From: Candidatus Intricatilinea gracilis
GTDB taxonomy: Bacteria; Pseudomonadota; Gammaproteobacteria; Burkholderiales; Burkholderiaceae_C
Direction: 5' to 3'
DNA: 64,000 nt
Assembly (NCBI GenBank): GCA_016702605.1
Contig: JADJDQ010000021.1
Span: 248,001-312,000, forward strand
Shown: positions 18,124 to 27,946 of the stretch, piece after piece
How positions within the stretch are numbered: the stretch's first letter is position 1
How the letters are laid out: the number at the start of each line of letters is the position of its first letter
Position numbers and translations under genes: made by a program
The notes under the pieces: model-generated
Seen by the model: only the letters and a program-made list of their open reading frames with translations
Told to the model about the DNA's origin: nothing
Database searches by the model: none

Positions 18124-18873
18124 TCAGAAGTGCACCAGCGTTTCGGTGTAGGTCACCGTCTTGCGGCCACCCTGGGCACGCACGATGACGCGGAAGTACT
18201 GCGAGGGGGTGAGCGTGGACAGACGTCCGCCGCCGCCGCTGCGGATCTCGTCGCGTTCGGTGCTGCCGGCTTCGGTGTCCTTGAGGGGGCGGGCACAACT
18301 CACGGTCAGGGGATCACCAGCGCCTGAACACAGCCGCATGATCACGTAGCGTGCCGTCACGCCGTTCGCCAGGCCGGGCACTGCGCCGTTTTGTGCGTCG
18401 GCCGCCTGGGACGGCACACAGCCGCCGGTGAAGGTGCCGGCAGCATAGGCGGCGCAGGTGGTGTTGCCGGTCCAGTCGATCACTGCACGAGCGGCGTTGC
18501 TGCTGTTGCCAGTGGCGTCGAGCGACTGCACATTGCTGGCACGGTACCAACCGGCGGCATTGTCGGTGTGCAACGTATTGCCGCTCAGGCGCCCCGCCAG
18601 CCAGCCGACGGCCTGGCGCGATGCCTCGTCGGCGGCCAGGGCGGTGTCTTGCTTGAAGCTCAGGTTGCCCAGGATGGTCGAACCGGTGTCGACCGACCGG
18701 ATCAGCGCCACCGCAGCCAGCGACAGGGCAGCCAGCGTGATGAGCGAAAACACCAGCGAGATGCCGCCCTGGTGGCGCGCCGACGCATGGGCTGCAATCG
18801 CCAGTGACCGGCGCGGGGCGTTGTGCTGGGTCGTCGATGGCCACTTGCACAGGGTGATGAGCGTGCGATTCAT
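18124..18873 (-). CDS. pilX: Minor pilin PilX
   Basis: This is a 249-residue prepilin-like protein. The processing region GGISLVFSLITLAALSLAA starts at about residue 37. It resembles other PilX proteins in having no Glu at position +5 of the mature chain. The leader is long (about 36 residues), so an internal start cannot be excluded. The rest has Cys pairs and ends with VIVRAQGGRKTVTYTETLVHF-like strands. PilX is part of the minor pilin complex that primes pilus assembly with PilY1. It lies 13 bases after pilW and 49 bases before pilY1 in the same operon. Confidence 0.85.
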   Translation of the reverse strand: MNRTLITLCKWPSTTQHNAPRRSLAIAAHASARHQGGISLVFSLITLAALSLAAVALIRSVDTGSTILGNLSFKQDTALAADEASRQAVGWLAGRLSGNTLHTDNAAGWYRASNVQSLDATGNSSNAARAVIDWTGNTTCAAYAAGTFTGGCVPSQAADAQNGAVPGLANGVTARYVIMRLCSGAGDPLTVSCARPLKDTEAGSTERDEIRSGGGGRLSTLTPSQYFRVIVRAQGGRKTVTYTETLVHF

Positions 18874-18886
18874 GGTGCGTGCTCCT

Positions 18887-20260
18887 TCACGACTGCCAGA
18901 TCATGTTGCGCAGCGGCACCACGGTCTCGTAGATCTTGTAGCGGTAGTGTTTCCAGTCGGCGTTGCCGTCGATCTTGAGCGTCACCGGGTCGACTCCGTT
19001 GGGCCGCCAGGTGGGTTGCACGGCGGTGACTTCGGACTTTTCGTACTGCTGGCTGCGCGCCACCAGGGCCAGCCGCACCGCGACCACACGCGACCAGCCG
19101 TTGATGGTGTTGCCGGCACTGTCGAGGATGTCGAGCGCCGGGTCAGCGGCGTTCCAGGCGGTGACCTGGGTGGGGTCGGTGCCCAGCGCCTTGCCGTACA
19201 CAGCCTGCAGGTCGATGATGCCCGCGTAGAGATCCTGCGATGCGGCTGTCCCGTTGGTGGCGTTGAAGTTGCGCACCGCCAGCCCGATGGTGTTGACGCT
19301 ATAGCTGCGGTAGACGAAGTCGGCTGGCCGGCCGAGGTTGACCAGGTAGGCGTTGGCACCGGCTGGTCCGGGCCCGTCGAGTGCCAGGGGGAACAAGGGT
19401 GTGGCGCCGTCGCCGTTCCAGACGCCGCTCGAGGTGGCATCGGCCACATGGCCCAGGCGCGGACCGACCCGCAGGCCACCAACCGGTGCCACGCCCTCAT
19501 ACAGCGGCGTGCCGTCGGCCACCGTGCCGAGTGGATTGGCGGTGTCCTCGGTCTCATTGCCGGCGGCGTCGCGCAGCAGCGGATTCATGCCGTTCATGTT
19601 GAGGCTGAACAGTGTGCAGCTCGGGGCAATCGTGGTGTCCGCCGGAACGTGCACGGCCATCATCAGGTCACCTTGCGAGTTGCCCAGATTGACGGCGCTG
19701 CGCAGCACGAAGGCGGTGGCGGCGGGCACGTGGACCGTGGCAGCACCGGCCGGCGGGACCACAGCGATCGGCACCGCGAAGTTGCCTTGCCCGCTGAAGG
19801 CGACACGCACGGTGTCCGGTGCGCTGTTTGCGCCGTCGTCGATGATGACGGGCGCGATACGCGGTGGCGCTTCGGTGGCGACGGTGCTGCCGAGCATGGC
19901 GCGTATGGCGCAGCCGGCTGCTGGCATGAAAGGCACGGTGGTGGTACCCACCGTGTTGCCCACGGCGCTGAGGCCGCTGGTGATGCCGTAGCCACCCATC
20001 TGCACGTCGCGCTGCACGGTCTGCATGGCCAGTGCGCCGTTGACCTGCGCATCCGAGCCCGTGGTGGTGCTGCGTTTCTGGCCTTCGTAGAACATGGCGA
20101 CCTGGGCGATCACCAGCACGGCCAACATGCCGATGACCATGCCGACCATCAGTTCGATGAGGGTGGCGCCGTGTTGTCCGCACCCTGCATGAACGGGCCG
20201 GGCTGTCGACTTGTCGTGTGGTCGCAGCTGTATTGCATTAAGGGGCAGGTGGTGTGCCAT
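18887..20260 (-). CDS. pilW: Minor pilin PilW
   Basis: The prepilin motif GATLIELMVGMVIGMLAVLV shows a type IV pilin-like N helix, with the Glu at position +5 after the processed Gly. The mature part (over 400 residues) contains QTVQRDVQMGGYGI, typical of PilW. The start is uncertain. The ATG at 20260 gives a leader of about 35 residues. ATGs at 20281 and 20356 are also in frame, and the last of these would overlap the end of pilV, allowing coupling. None has a good ribosome-binding site. It works with FimT, PilV, PilX and PilY1 at the pilus tip. Confidence 0.85.
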   Translation of the reverse strand: MAHHLPLNAIQLRPHDKSTARPVHAGCGQHGATLIELMVGMVIGMLAVLVIAQVAMFYEGQKRSTTTGSDAQVNGALAMQTVQRDVQMGGYGITSGLSAVGNTVGTTTVPFMPAAGCAIRAMLGSTVATEAPPRIAPVIIDDGANSAPDTVRVAFSGQGNFAVPIAVVPPAGAATVHVPAATAFVLRSAVNLGNSQGDLMMAVHVPADTTIAPSCTLFSLNMNGMNPLLRDAAGNETEDTANPLGTVADGTPLYEGVAPVGGLRVGPRLGHVADATSSGVWNGDGATPLFPLALDGPGPAGANAYLVNLGRPADFVYRSYSVNTIGLAVRNFNATNGTAASQDLYAGIIDLQAVYGKALGTDPTQVTAWNAADPALDILDSAGNTINGWSRVVAVRLALVARSQQYEKSEVTAVQPTWRPNGVDPVTLKIDGNADWKHYRYKIYETVVPLRNMIWQS

Positions 20261-20339
20261 GGCCGGCTCGGTGAGAGGCATCGGTGGGGGATGTCGGTGC
20301 GTGAAGTGGCGTGCGGTTCGGTACGAGGCACGTGCCGGG

Positions 20340-20792
20340 TCAGAGCCCGTTGGCATTGATGGACGTGCCTGTCCTGAAACTGTGCTGGGGCTCGTTGGGC
20401 ACTTGCCAGGTGATGGTGAGTGTGAGTGCGCCCGTGGTGGTGTTCACCGCTGCCGACGCGGCGCCGCCCGGCAGCGCAGCGGCGAGCCGGTCCTGCCAGG
20501 CCTTGCAGGTGGGGTAACCGGCACAGGAGGCATCGTCGTACGAGCCGAGATTGCGGGCGTCCGACCAGACCGTGCCGATCAGGTCGTTGGCCAGATAGGC
20601 CGCGTCGGCGCGGTACTTGGCGCTGCTCTGGGCGCGTGTCATCGACACCTGCAGCCCCAGCAGGCCCAGGGTGGCGAGCGAGAAGATCAGGATGGCGATG
20701 AGGGCTTCGATGAGGGCAAAGCCGCTCGATGCGGCGCGGCGCACCGGCGTGGGCCGCTGGTGGCGGCGTGGGACGGGGTGGGGGGCTGCCAT
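20340..20792 (-). CDS. pilV: Minor pilin PilV
   Basis: The protein is 150 residues from the ATG at 20792, with CGGAG 6 bases upstream. SGFALIEALIAILIFSLATL at about residue 22 is a prepilin N helix with Glu5. QVSMTRAQSSAKYRADAAYL and LANDLIGTVW follow, as in PilV proteins, where the region after the helix lines up residues along the membrane. Four Cys residues near 90-100 suggest a disulfide. It is third in the minor-pilin operon, 74 bases after fimT, and pilW may start within its last bases. Confidence 0.87.
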   Translation of the reverse strand: MAAPHPVPRRHQRPTPVRRAASSGFALIEALIAILIFSLATLGLLGLQVSMTRAQSSAKYRADAAYLANDLIGTVWSDARNLGSYDDASCAGYPTCKAWQDRLAAALPGGAASAAVNTTTGALTLTITWQVPNEPQHSFRTGTSINANGL

Positions 20793-20866
20793 GTCGAACT
20801 CCGGGACGAGGCTGGACGGGTGTGTACGGGGTGTAGTTCGGCGCTGGTTGTGGCCTGGCCGGCTTG

Positions 20867-21544
20867 TCAGCACCTGCGCGGGTCGGTGGTGCTGGTCACG
20901 GCCGGGTCGCACATACGCACCGTGCCACCGCTGCCGACCACGATGTTGAGCTTGCGGGTGTCGCTGCCGGTGGTGTTGTCGACCACGATGCACTGCAGGC
21001 GGCCGCCGGCCCATGGAGAAGCGACGATCCGGCCGAAGCCATTGAAGGCTATGCCTGTCGGTACAGGCGGGGTGGGTTCTGCTCCGCAGGGGTCGGTACC
21101 GCTGGGCTCTTTGACGCTCACCGTCACATTCGGTGAACCTTCACCCGTCGAATTGCGGGCGACGATCCTGGGGTCGAGTGTGTCGCTGATGTCGACGTCG
21201 CACTTGCCCTCGGGGTTGTCCATGCTGGCGATCCACGAGCCCGAACTGGCCGACAGCCTGCAACTGCCGTCGAGTTGGCCTGCGCTGTTGCTGCTGGCCA
21301 GGCTGAAGGTGACGATCTCGTTGCGCTTGACGGCTTCGGCGCGGGTCTTGAGCAGACCGTTCTGGATCGACTCGGCGGCGTTGCGGATCTCGGTGTTGCG
21401 CATCCAGCTGCCGATGCTGGGCAAGACCGACAGCAGCAGCAGGCCAAGAATGGTCAACGTCACCAGCACCTCGATCAGCGAGATGCCGCGCTGCCCTGGC
21501 GGTGTCGACAGGCTGTGGTGGCGCAGGCGGTTGGGCGTATCCAT
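20867..21544 (-). CDS. fimT: GspH/FimT-family pseudopilin
   Basis: The protein is 225 residues from the ATG at 21544 (a GTG at 21559 is also in frame). The prepilin site is GISLIEVLVTLTILGLLLL at about residue 20, with Glu5. The region IRNAAESIQNGLLKTRAEAVKRN is the diagnostic GspH/FimT helix, and the C-terminal part is Cys-containing beta-strand material. It follows the pilE-like gene within 8 bases, so the two are probably coupled. FimT/FimU is a minor pilin needed for initiation of pilus assembly. In some bacteria FimT also binds DNA for uptake. Confidence 0.87.
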   Translation of the reverse strand: MDTPNRLRHHSLSTPPGQRGISLIEVLVTLTILGLLLLSVLPSIGSWMRNTEIRNAAESIQNGLLKTRAEAVKRNEIVTFSLASSNSAGQLDGSCRLSASSGSWIASMDNPEGKCDVDISDTLDPRIVARNSTGEGSPNVTVSVKEPSGTDPCGAEPTPPVPTGIAFNGFGRIVASPWAGGRLQCIVVDNTTGSDTRKLNIVVGSGGTVRMCDPAVTSTTDPRRC

Positions 21545-21552
21545 GATGCCTG

Positions 21553-22026
21553 TCAGCACTCGCTGCCCTTGACCAGCCAGCAGGTCTTGCCGGTCACGGC
21601 GGTGCCCTTGTAGCTGGTGGTCGTCTTGTCGTTGCCCTGGTTGACTGTGTACACGTGGCCGTTGGACAAGGTGTCGCCCACACCCGTGGCCGTCAGCGTG
21701 TAGGCCTGACCGTTACCCGTCAGCGCGCAGCCGTAGGTGAAGTACTTCGTGCCCGCTGGCGCCGCAGTGATCGCCGAGGTGCCGCTGGCGTCCGCACAGG
21801 CCGTGGTGCCGTAGTTGCGGTTGTCCTGGTAGTACTGCTCGAGCTGGACCCGGTAGTTGGCCAGGTAGGTGAAGGCTTCGGGCAGCTGGCCGCGGCGCAG
21901 GTAGTCGTTGTACGAGGGCAGGGCTACGGCGGCCAGGATGCCGACGATGGCCACCACGATCATCAGTTCGATGAGGGTGAAGCCGCGTTCGGCCAGTGGC
22001 GGGCGTTGGTCGGGCAGATGGGCCAT
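21553..22026 (-). CDS. pilE: PilE-type pilin, first gene of the minor-pilin operon
   Basis: The 157-residue prepilin has a 15-residue leader and the classic processing site RGFTLIELMIVVAIVGILAA. LPSYNDYLRRGQLPEAFTYL and VQLEQYYQDNRNYG are typical of the PilE/ComP-like minor pilins that accompany fimT-pilV-pilW-pilX-pilY1 clusters. Two Cys pairs (CADASG and CALTG; TCWLVKGSEC at the end) suggest disulfides. In many relatives this gene comes after pilY1; here it leads the operon. Whether it is the major pilin or a minor one cannot be decided here, but the minor type is more likely by context. Confidence 0.85.
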   Translation of the reverse strand: MAHLPDQRPPLAERGFTLIELMIVVAIVGILAAVALPSYNDYLRRGQLPEAFTYLANYRVQLEQYYQDNRNYGTTACADASGTSAITAAPAGTKYFTYGCALTGNGQAYTLTATGVGDTLSNGHVYTVNQGNDKTTTSYKGTAVTGKTCWLVKGSEC

Positions 22027-22274
22027 GGGTGGTCTCTAGGCAGCTGATGATTTGCCCGAAATGGTAGAGCCGGTGACGACCGGCGGTCACCACCGGTGTT
22101 GCCGCTGGTCGGCCGGCGCGCGCCGCTTGTCGGGAAGTTGTCGCCGGTTGTTGCTGACGCTGCGCCGGTCACGAGCCCATGGCCGGTCGGCGCAGCACAT
22201 GCCCGGCTGCGCTGGCGACGATAATCCGTCGATTCGTCGAATCCACCACTTTCAGACAGGCACAGACACAGGCC

Positions 22275-23939
<1,665 letters not shown>

Positions 23940-24009
23940 TGCCGTTTGTCAGGGCCTTGTGCAAGTCTGTTGTGGTGCCGTGTTGCTGCGCTGCGGCATC
24001 CGGGCGCCC

Positions 24010-24031
24010 TTGGCACTCTGGTGAGTGCCGA
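24010..24031. terminator. Hairpin between ettA and the PII gene
   Basis: TTGGCACTC (24010-24018) pairs with GAGTGCCGA (24023-24031), with one wobble, around a 4-base loop. It is 70 bases after ettA and about 75 before the PII gene. It may be the ettA terminator or an operator for the PII gene. The TGGCAC resembles a sigma-54 -24 element, but no GC doublet follows at the right spacing. Confidence 0.35.
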
Positions 24032-24105
24032 TGCGATGCAGGCAAATCGGTTAAATTGAGATCACGCGTACTCGACGCAGTCACGTCGTCGCCACGGAGC
24101 CGTCC

Positions 24106-24444
24106 ATGAAGCAGATCACCGCCATCATCAAACCGTTCAAACTTGAGGAAGTGCGTGAAGCGCTGGCCGAAGTGGGCGTCACAGGCCTGACCGTCACCGA
24201 GGTCAAGGGCTTCGGTCGCCAGAAGGGCCACACCGAGCTGTACCGCGGCGCCGAATACGTGGTCGACTTTCTGCCCAAGGTGAAGGTCGAGGTCGTGGTC
24301 AAGACCGACGACGTTGACCGCTGCCTCGAAGCCATCGTCAAGGCCGCCAAGACCGGCAAGATCGGCGACGGCAAGATCTTCGTCACGCCGGTCGAGCAGG
24401 TGATCCGCATCCGCACCGGTGAGACCGACGAAGCTGCGGTCTGA
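24106..24444 (+). CDS. glnB: PII nitrogen regulatory protein
   Basis: The 112-residue protein is the standard PII length. The T-loop reads GRQKGHTELYRGAEY with Tyr51, the uridylylation site. The B-loop VKAAKTGKIGDGKIF and C-terminal RIRTGETDEAAV complete the ATP, ADP and 2-oxoglutarate binding signature. PII senses carbon/nitrogen balance and controls glutamine synthetase adenylylation and NtrB. No amtB is adjacent, so glnB is preferred over glnK, although the two cannot be told apart from sequence alone with certainty. TTAAAT at 24051-24056 is a possible -10. A good terminator follows. Confidence 0.93.
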   Translation: MKQITAIIKPFKLEEVREALAEVGVTGLTVTEVKGFGRQKGHTELYRGAEYVVDFLPKVKVEVVVKTDDVDRCLEAIVKAAKTGKIGDGKIFVTPVEQVIRIRTGETDEAAV

Positions 24445-24464
24445 GCGACACGCGCATGCACGTC

Positions 24465-24484
24465 ACGGGGCCTGCGGGCCCCGT
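24465..24484 (+). terminator. Intrinsic terminator of the PII gene
   Basis: ACGGGGCC (24465-24472) pairs with GGCCCCGT (24477-24484) around TGCG and is followed by TGTTGTTGG. It lies 20 bases after the PII stop and before the convergent LOG-family gene, so it may act in both directions. Confidence 0.65.
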
Positions 24485-24501
24485 TGTTGTTGGCGGGCGG
24501 C

Positions 24502-25101
24502 TCAGATGTGACCGTAGTCGCTGGTCGTGCCCGGTCGGGTCGCTGCCGCCAGCCGGTCGAGCAGGCGCTCGATGTTGTCGTCGACGATCAGCAGGTCGTG
24601 CTGGCCCTGGTCGATGAAACCGCTGGCCAGCACCTGGCGCATGAAGCTCAGTAGGCCGTCGTAGTAACCGCCCACATTGAGCAGCGCCACGGGTTTGGCG
24701 TGGTAACCCAGGTGTTGCCAGGTCCACACCTCGAACAGTTCCTCGAGGGTGCCGATGCCGCCCGGCAGGGCGACGAAGGCGTCGGCCAGTTCGGCCATGC
24801 GTTGCTTGCGCGTATGCATGCTGTCGACCACTTCGAGGCGGGTGAGGCCCGGGTGGCCGACTTCGCGGCGCATCAGCCCGTCGGGGATGATGCCGGTCAC
24901 ATCGGCGCCGGCCGCCAGGGCCGCATCGGCGACGGTGCCCATCAGGCCGACCTTGCCGCCGCCGTACACCATGGCCCAGCCACGTTTGCCGATGGCGTGA
25001 CCCAGCGCGGCCGCCGCGTCGCCGTAGCTCGGCAGGTTGCCCATGCGGGAGCCGCAGTAGATGCACAGGGCGTAGGCGCGCGAGTTGTTCGGGGTGTTCA
25101 T
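24502..25101 (-). CDS. LOG-family protein (cytokinin riboside 5'-monophosphate phosphoribohydrolase type)
   Basis: The protein is 199 residues from the ATG at 25101. It has the nucleotide-binding GGGKVGLMG region and the diagnostic PGGIGTLEE at about residue 110, with the catalytic Arg-Glu set (MHTRKQRM; TLEELFEVW). LOG enzymes hydrolyse N6-modified or plain nucleoside 5'-monophosphates to free base and ribose 5-phosphate. In non-plant-associated bacteria they probably work in nucleotide salvage. The start codon overlaps the dgkA stop by 4 bases (25098-25101), so the two form an operon, although no functional link is obvious. Confidence 0.9.
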   Translation of the reverse strand: MNTPNNSRAYALCIYCGSRMGNLPSYGDAAAALGHAIGKRGWAMVYGGGKVGLMGTVADAALAAGADVTGIIPDGLMRREVGHPGLTRLEVVDSMHTRKQRMAELADAFVALPGGIGTLEELFEVWTWQHLGYHAKPVALLNVGGYYDGLLSFMRQVLASGFIDQGQHDLLIVDDNIERLLDRLAAATRPGTTSDYGHI

Positions 25102-25508
25102 GTGAAGAATCTCTGCCAGATGATGGAGAGCCAGACGGCGGCAGTCATGATCAATGAGAGCAACACAGCCGCGCTGCCGTAGTCCTTGGCCCGGCCGGCG
25201 AGTTCGCTGGGCTCGAGCGAGATTCGGTCGACCGCCGCCTCGACCGCGGAGTTGAGCAGTTCGACGATCAGCACCAGCCACACGCTGCCGGCCAGCAGCA
25301 GCACGTCATGCCAGTCGCGTGCGATCCAGAAGGCCAGTGGCAGGGCTGCGACGAACAGCCAGGCTTCCTGGCGAAAAGCGCTTTCGGTGCGATAGGCGCT
25401 GAGCAGGCCCTGCCACGAGTAGCCGGTGGCCCGCCAGATGCGGTCCAGGCCGGTGCGGCCCTTGTACGGGTTGGTGTGTTGATCTGGTTGCATCGGCGGT
25501 GCGGGCAT
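25098..25508 (-). CDS. dgkA: Diacylglycerol kinase DgkA
   Basis: The protein is 136 residues from the ATG at 25508, preceded by GGAG with 6-base spacing; another ATG at 25520 is in frame without such a site. The N-terminal amphipathic region contains NPYKGRTGLDRIWRATGYSW, and three membrane helices follow. The catalytic signature is VELLNSAVEAAVDRISLEPS, with the Glu and Asn ligands for Mg-ATP. The enzyme is an inner-membrane trimer that recycles diacylglycerol to phosphatidic acid. It overlaps the LOG-family gene by 4 bases. The usual E. coli-type length is slightly shorter (about 122). Confidence 0.93.
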   Translation of the reverse strand: MPAPPMQPDQHTNPYKGRTGLDRIWRATGYSWQGLLSAYRTESAFRQEAWLFVAALPLAFWIARDWHDVLLLAGSVWLVLIVELLNSAVEAAVDRISLEPSELAGRAKDYGSAAVLLSLIMTAAVWLSIIWQRFFT

Positions 25509-25540
25509 CGTGGACTCCATTGTCCGCGCCCGATGCAGCG

Positions 25541-26083
25541 TCACTGCTTGCGCGGATTGGGCGCAAAGGCCAGTCGGGTACCACACAACTGATCGCGCAG
25601 AAACTGCCGTCCAGGCAGGCACAAGGCCAGCGACCCGTACACCAGCATGCCCAGGGCCATGGCGCCGTAGAGCTGGCGAGCGTCATGCCAGCCCATGGCG
25701 GCGGCCAGTGCCAGGGCCGGCAGGAACCACATCCAAGCCAGCAGGAAACGTGCGCAGGCCCGCCAGGGAGTGAGCGCAGCGCCGGCTCGGGTGACTACCC
25801 GAACCTGCCAGGACCTGGCGGCGATGGTCTGCCCCCCGTGCGACCAAAAGCCGATGAAATAGGCGGCAAGCACCAGGAAGAGAAAGGCCTGCAGCCCGTG
25901 GCGGTATTGAAGCGCGTGGCGCTGGTCGGCGAGCGGAGAGAAGATCAGGCCGCTGATCATCAACACGCCGAACAGGATGACGCCTTCGTACACCATGGCG
26001 GCGAAGCGACGCCACAGGCCTGCATTGGCCAGGGTCTGGCTGTTGTTGCGCTCTGCCGCGGCGCTTGCGGCCAGCCCGCTCAC
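25541..26083 (-). CDS. RDD-family membrane protein
   Basis: The protein is 180 residues from the GTG at 26083, which overlaps the stop of the DUF3106 gene (GTGA). The RDD pattern is recognisable: LWRRFAAMVYEGVILFGVLM (first helix, with Arg in place of the first R-D pair), then YFIGFWSHGGQTIAARSWQVRVV and WRACARFLLAWMWFLP. Four hydrophobic segments are visible. RDD proteins are small membrane proteins, some with transport activity and most with no known role. It is the last gene of the sigma factor-DUF3619-DUF3106-RDD operon. Confidence 0.82.
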   Translation of the reverse strand: MSGLAASAAAERNNSQTLANAGLWRRFAAMVYEGVILFGVLMISGLIFSPLADQRHALQYRHGLQAFLFLVLAAYFIGFWSHGGQTIAARSWQVRVVTRAGAALTPWRACARFLLAWMWFLPALALAAAMGWHDARQLYGAMALGMLVYGSLALCLPGRQFLRDQLCGTRLAFAPNPRKQ

Positions 26084-26919
26084 TGCGAAGCGCGACGTGC
26101 TTCGGCCGGTGCGCCCTGGGCGCCGCGTTGTGGCAGCAGCGTGGCGGCGTCGACCAGATCGGGCGTGGCGGCAATCTTGCCTTGTCCGGGTTGCTGATGC
26201 GCCGGCGGTGTGGGCTTTTGCGTGATCGGCCGTGTACTGGCCCCAGCGGCGGCTTGCACTGTGCCGGGCGCCACCGAACGTGTCGGCTTGGCCTGGACGG
26301 CAGGCGACACGAGGTTGGTCTTGGGTTGTGCCGCATCGATCGGGTGTTTGCGGCTCGGGGCCGCCGCTGCAGCGCTGGCTGCTGCAGGCGCCGGCCTGCT
26401 GCTGGCCTTGGTCGCAAGATGGCGTCGTTCGTCCTCGGGAAGGGCCTGATAGGCTTCCCACAGGGCTTGTCGTTCGGAGGCGGGCAGTTGTTTCGACTCT
26501 TCGTAGCGCTGGCGGGCTGCGATTCGCTGGTCGGCCGTCATGCCGGCCCATTCGACCATCCGCTCGCTCAGGCGCCGTTGCTGGTCTGCCGGCATCTTGG
26601 GGTAGCGGGCCGCGATGTCGCGCCACTTCTGCTTGCGTGCGGCGTCGAGCGACGGCCACATCTTGTTCAATGGCTTGAGCACACGTTGTTCGGCCGGGGT
26701 CAGGTTGGACCAGGCCGGTTCGGCTTCCACCTTGGCCTGCGCCATGGCCACACCAGCCAGCAGACACATCAGCAGCCCCAACAGCAGGCGCCACGCCGCA
26801 AGCACGCAAGGCCGGGCTTCGATCGGCTCGCGTGTCGAGCCCAGCGTCATGGTGTTGCTCAAACGAACCGGCGCCCGTGTCGGGCGCCAGCTGGTGGTGA
26901 ATGCTCCTGTCGCCGTCAT
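26080..26919 (-). CDS. DUF3106 family exported protein
   Basis: The protein is 279 residues from the ATG at 26919, which overlaps the upstream DUF3619 stop (ATGA). The signal sequence is around residues 35-60 (WRLLLGLLMCLLAGVAMAQA), so an ATG at 26850 is a shorter alternative. The domain has repeated short helices: NLTPAEQRVLKPLNKMWPSL, KWRDIAARYPKMPADQQRRL and WAGMTADQRIAARQRY, a pattern of Trp and Pro typical of DUF3106. The C-terminal 110 residues are Ala/Pro/Gln-rich and likely disordered. It is probably periplasmic. Function unknown. Confidence 0.85.
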   Translation of the reverse strand: MTATGAFTTSWRPTRAPVRLSNTMTLGSTREPIEARPCVLAAWRLLLGLLMCLLAGVAMAQAKVEAEPAWSNLTPAEQRVLKPLNKMWPSLDAARKQKWRDIAARYPKMPADQQRRLSERMVEWAGMTADQRIAARQRYEESKQLPASERQALWEAYQALPEDERRHLATKASSRPAPAAASAAAAAPSRKHPIDAAQPKTNLVSPAVQAKPTRSVAPGTVQAAAGASTRPITQKPTPPAHQQPGQGKIAATPDLVDAATLLPQRGAQGAPAEARRASQ

Positions 26920-27383
26920 TGCGTCGCAGTCGTCCCCGGGTTGCTGAGATATTCGACGAAGCCAGGGTCGGTATAGGCCGACGGTGGCAGATCGTCCGAG
27001 AGTATGGCTGCGTCGAGTTCGGCGGTGGCATCGATTTGCTCTAGGCGTTGCCACTCATGGACGAACAACAAACCTGCCAGTAACACCACCAGCGGCGCCA
27101 ATGCACCGAGCCTGACCCACCAGGACTCGGCGCCTCGGCCCGAGAGCGTGGCGGTGCCGCCTTGATGGCGCAAGGCGACGGGGGTCTGGGCAGCAGCCAG
27201 GCGCTTGGCATGTCGGGCACGGGAGACGGCGGTCTCGCGAGCCACGCGCAATCTTTCTCCGATATCGTGAGGAACTTCCTGGCTGCCCTGATGCAGACGC
27301 GCGGCAACGCGCACACCGAAACGTGCCTCCAGGGCGGTCATTTCGCAGGGCAGGGCCTGCCGACGGTTGATCGAGTGGTTCAC
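26916..27383 (-). CDS. DUF3619 family single-pass membrane protein, candidate anti-sigma factor
   Basis: The protein is 155 residues from the GTG at 27383, which overlaps the sigma factor stop (GTGA); AGGGG lies upstream. A cytoplasmic N half of about 90 residues includes VPHDIGERLRVARETAVSRA, the conserved DUF3619 block. One membrane helix (LGALAPLVVLLAGLLFVHEW) and a short acidic periplasmic tail of about 45 residues follow. The topology and the place immediately after an ECF sigma gene are those of anti-sigma factors, but the zinc-binding HxxxCxxC of the ZAS class is absent. The anti-sigma role is my inference; the family itself is uncharacterised. Confidence 0.82.
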   Translation of the reverse strand: MNHSINRRQALPCEMTALEARFGVRVAARLHQGSQEVPHDIGERLRVARETAVSRARHAKRLAAAQTPVALRHQGGTATLSGRGAESWWVRLGALAPLVVLLAGLLFVHEWQRLEQIDATAELDAAILSDDLPPSAYTDPGFVEYLSNPGTTATQ

Positions 27384-27946
27384 AGCGAAATTCCCCTGGC
27401 GCTCAGGGCTTTGGCCAATGCATGCACAGCGCGCGAGCAGTGTGTCTTGACGCTGCCTTCCGAGCACCCCATGGCGATGGCGGTTTCGGCAACATCCAGT
27501 TCCTCCCAGTAACGCATGAGGAAGGCTTCGCGTTGACGCGGCGGCAGATTGCCGACTTCGGCTTCGATGACCTGCAGTGTCTGTGAACGTGACACTGTGT
27601 TTTCGCTGCTTTCGGTTCCCGCCCTGGCATCCTGCGATTCGAGGGCCTCGAGCAGGTCGAAGTCACCGTCGTCGCCACTGCCTTCGAAATCCGAGAAATT
27701 GTGCAGAACCGCATTGCGCACCTTCTGATGCCGGAACCAATCCATTGTCGCGTTCGACAGGATGCGCTGGAACAGCATGGGCCATTCAGCCACCGGACGG
27801 TCGGCATACCGCTCTGCCAAGCGGATCATGGCATCTTGCACGATGTCCAGCGCGGCGTCGTCGTCCCGCACGGCGTAGACCGTACGCTTGAAGGCGCGCT
27901 TTTCGACGCTACGCAGAAAGTCGGTCAGGTCCTGGTCACTGGACAA
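27380..27946 (-). CDS. ECF (RpoE-type) RNA polymerase sigma factor
   Basis: This 188-residue sigma-70 family protein has region 2 at about residues 15-85 (DDDAALDIVQDAMIRLAERY; QRILSNATMDWFRHQKVRN) and an acidic linker (FEGSGDDGDFDLLEALES). Region 4 covers about 125-180 (LPPRQREAFLMRYWEELDVA; AIAMGCSEGSVKTHCSRAV), with the helix-turn-helix. It heads an operon whose four genes each overlap the next by 4 bases. No classical RseA-type anti-sigma gene is present, which makes the DUF3619 product the obvious candidate. A CATAAT on the minus strand at 27992-27997 could be a -10 element, with no clear -35. Confidence 0.92.
   Translation of the reverse strand: MSSDQDLTDFLRSVEKRAFKRTVYAVRDDDAALDIVQDAMIRLAERYADRPVAEWPMLFQRILSNATMDWFRHQKVRNAVLHNFSDFEGSGDDGDFDLLEALESQDARAGTESSENTVSRSQTLQVIEAEVGNLPPRQREAFLMRYWEELDVAETAIAMGCSEGSVKTHCSRAVHALAKALSARGISL

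Noticed and set aside
18458..20359. Plus-strand open frame of over 600 codons opposite pilX and pilW
   Set aside because: Low-complexity translation opposite genes with clear prepilin motifs.
24010..24031. Sigma-54 promoter for the PII gene (TGGCAC)
   Set aside because: The downstream GC doublet of the -12 element is missing at the needed spacing; the string is better explained as one arm of a hairpin.
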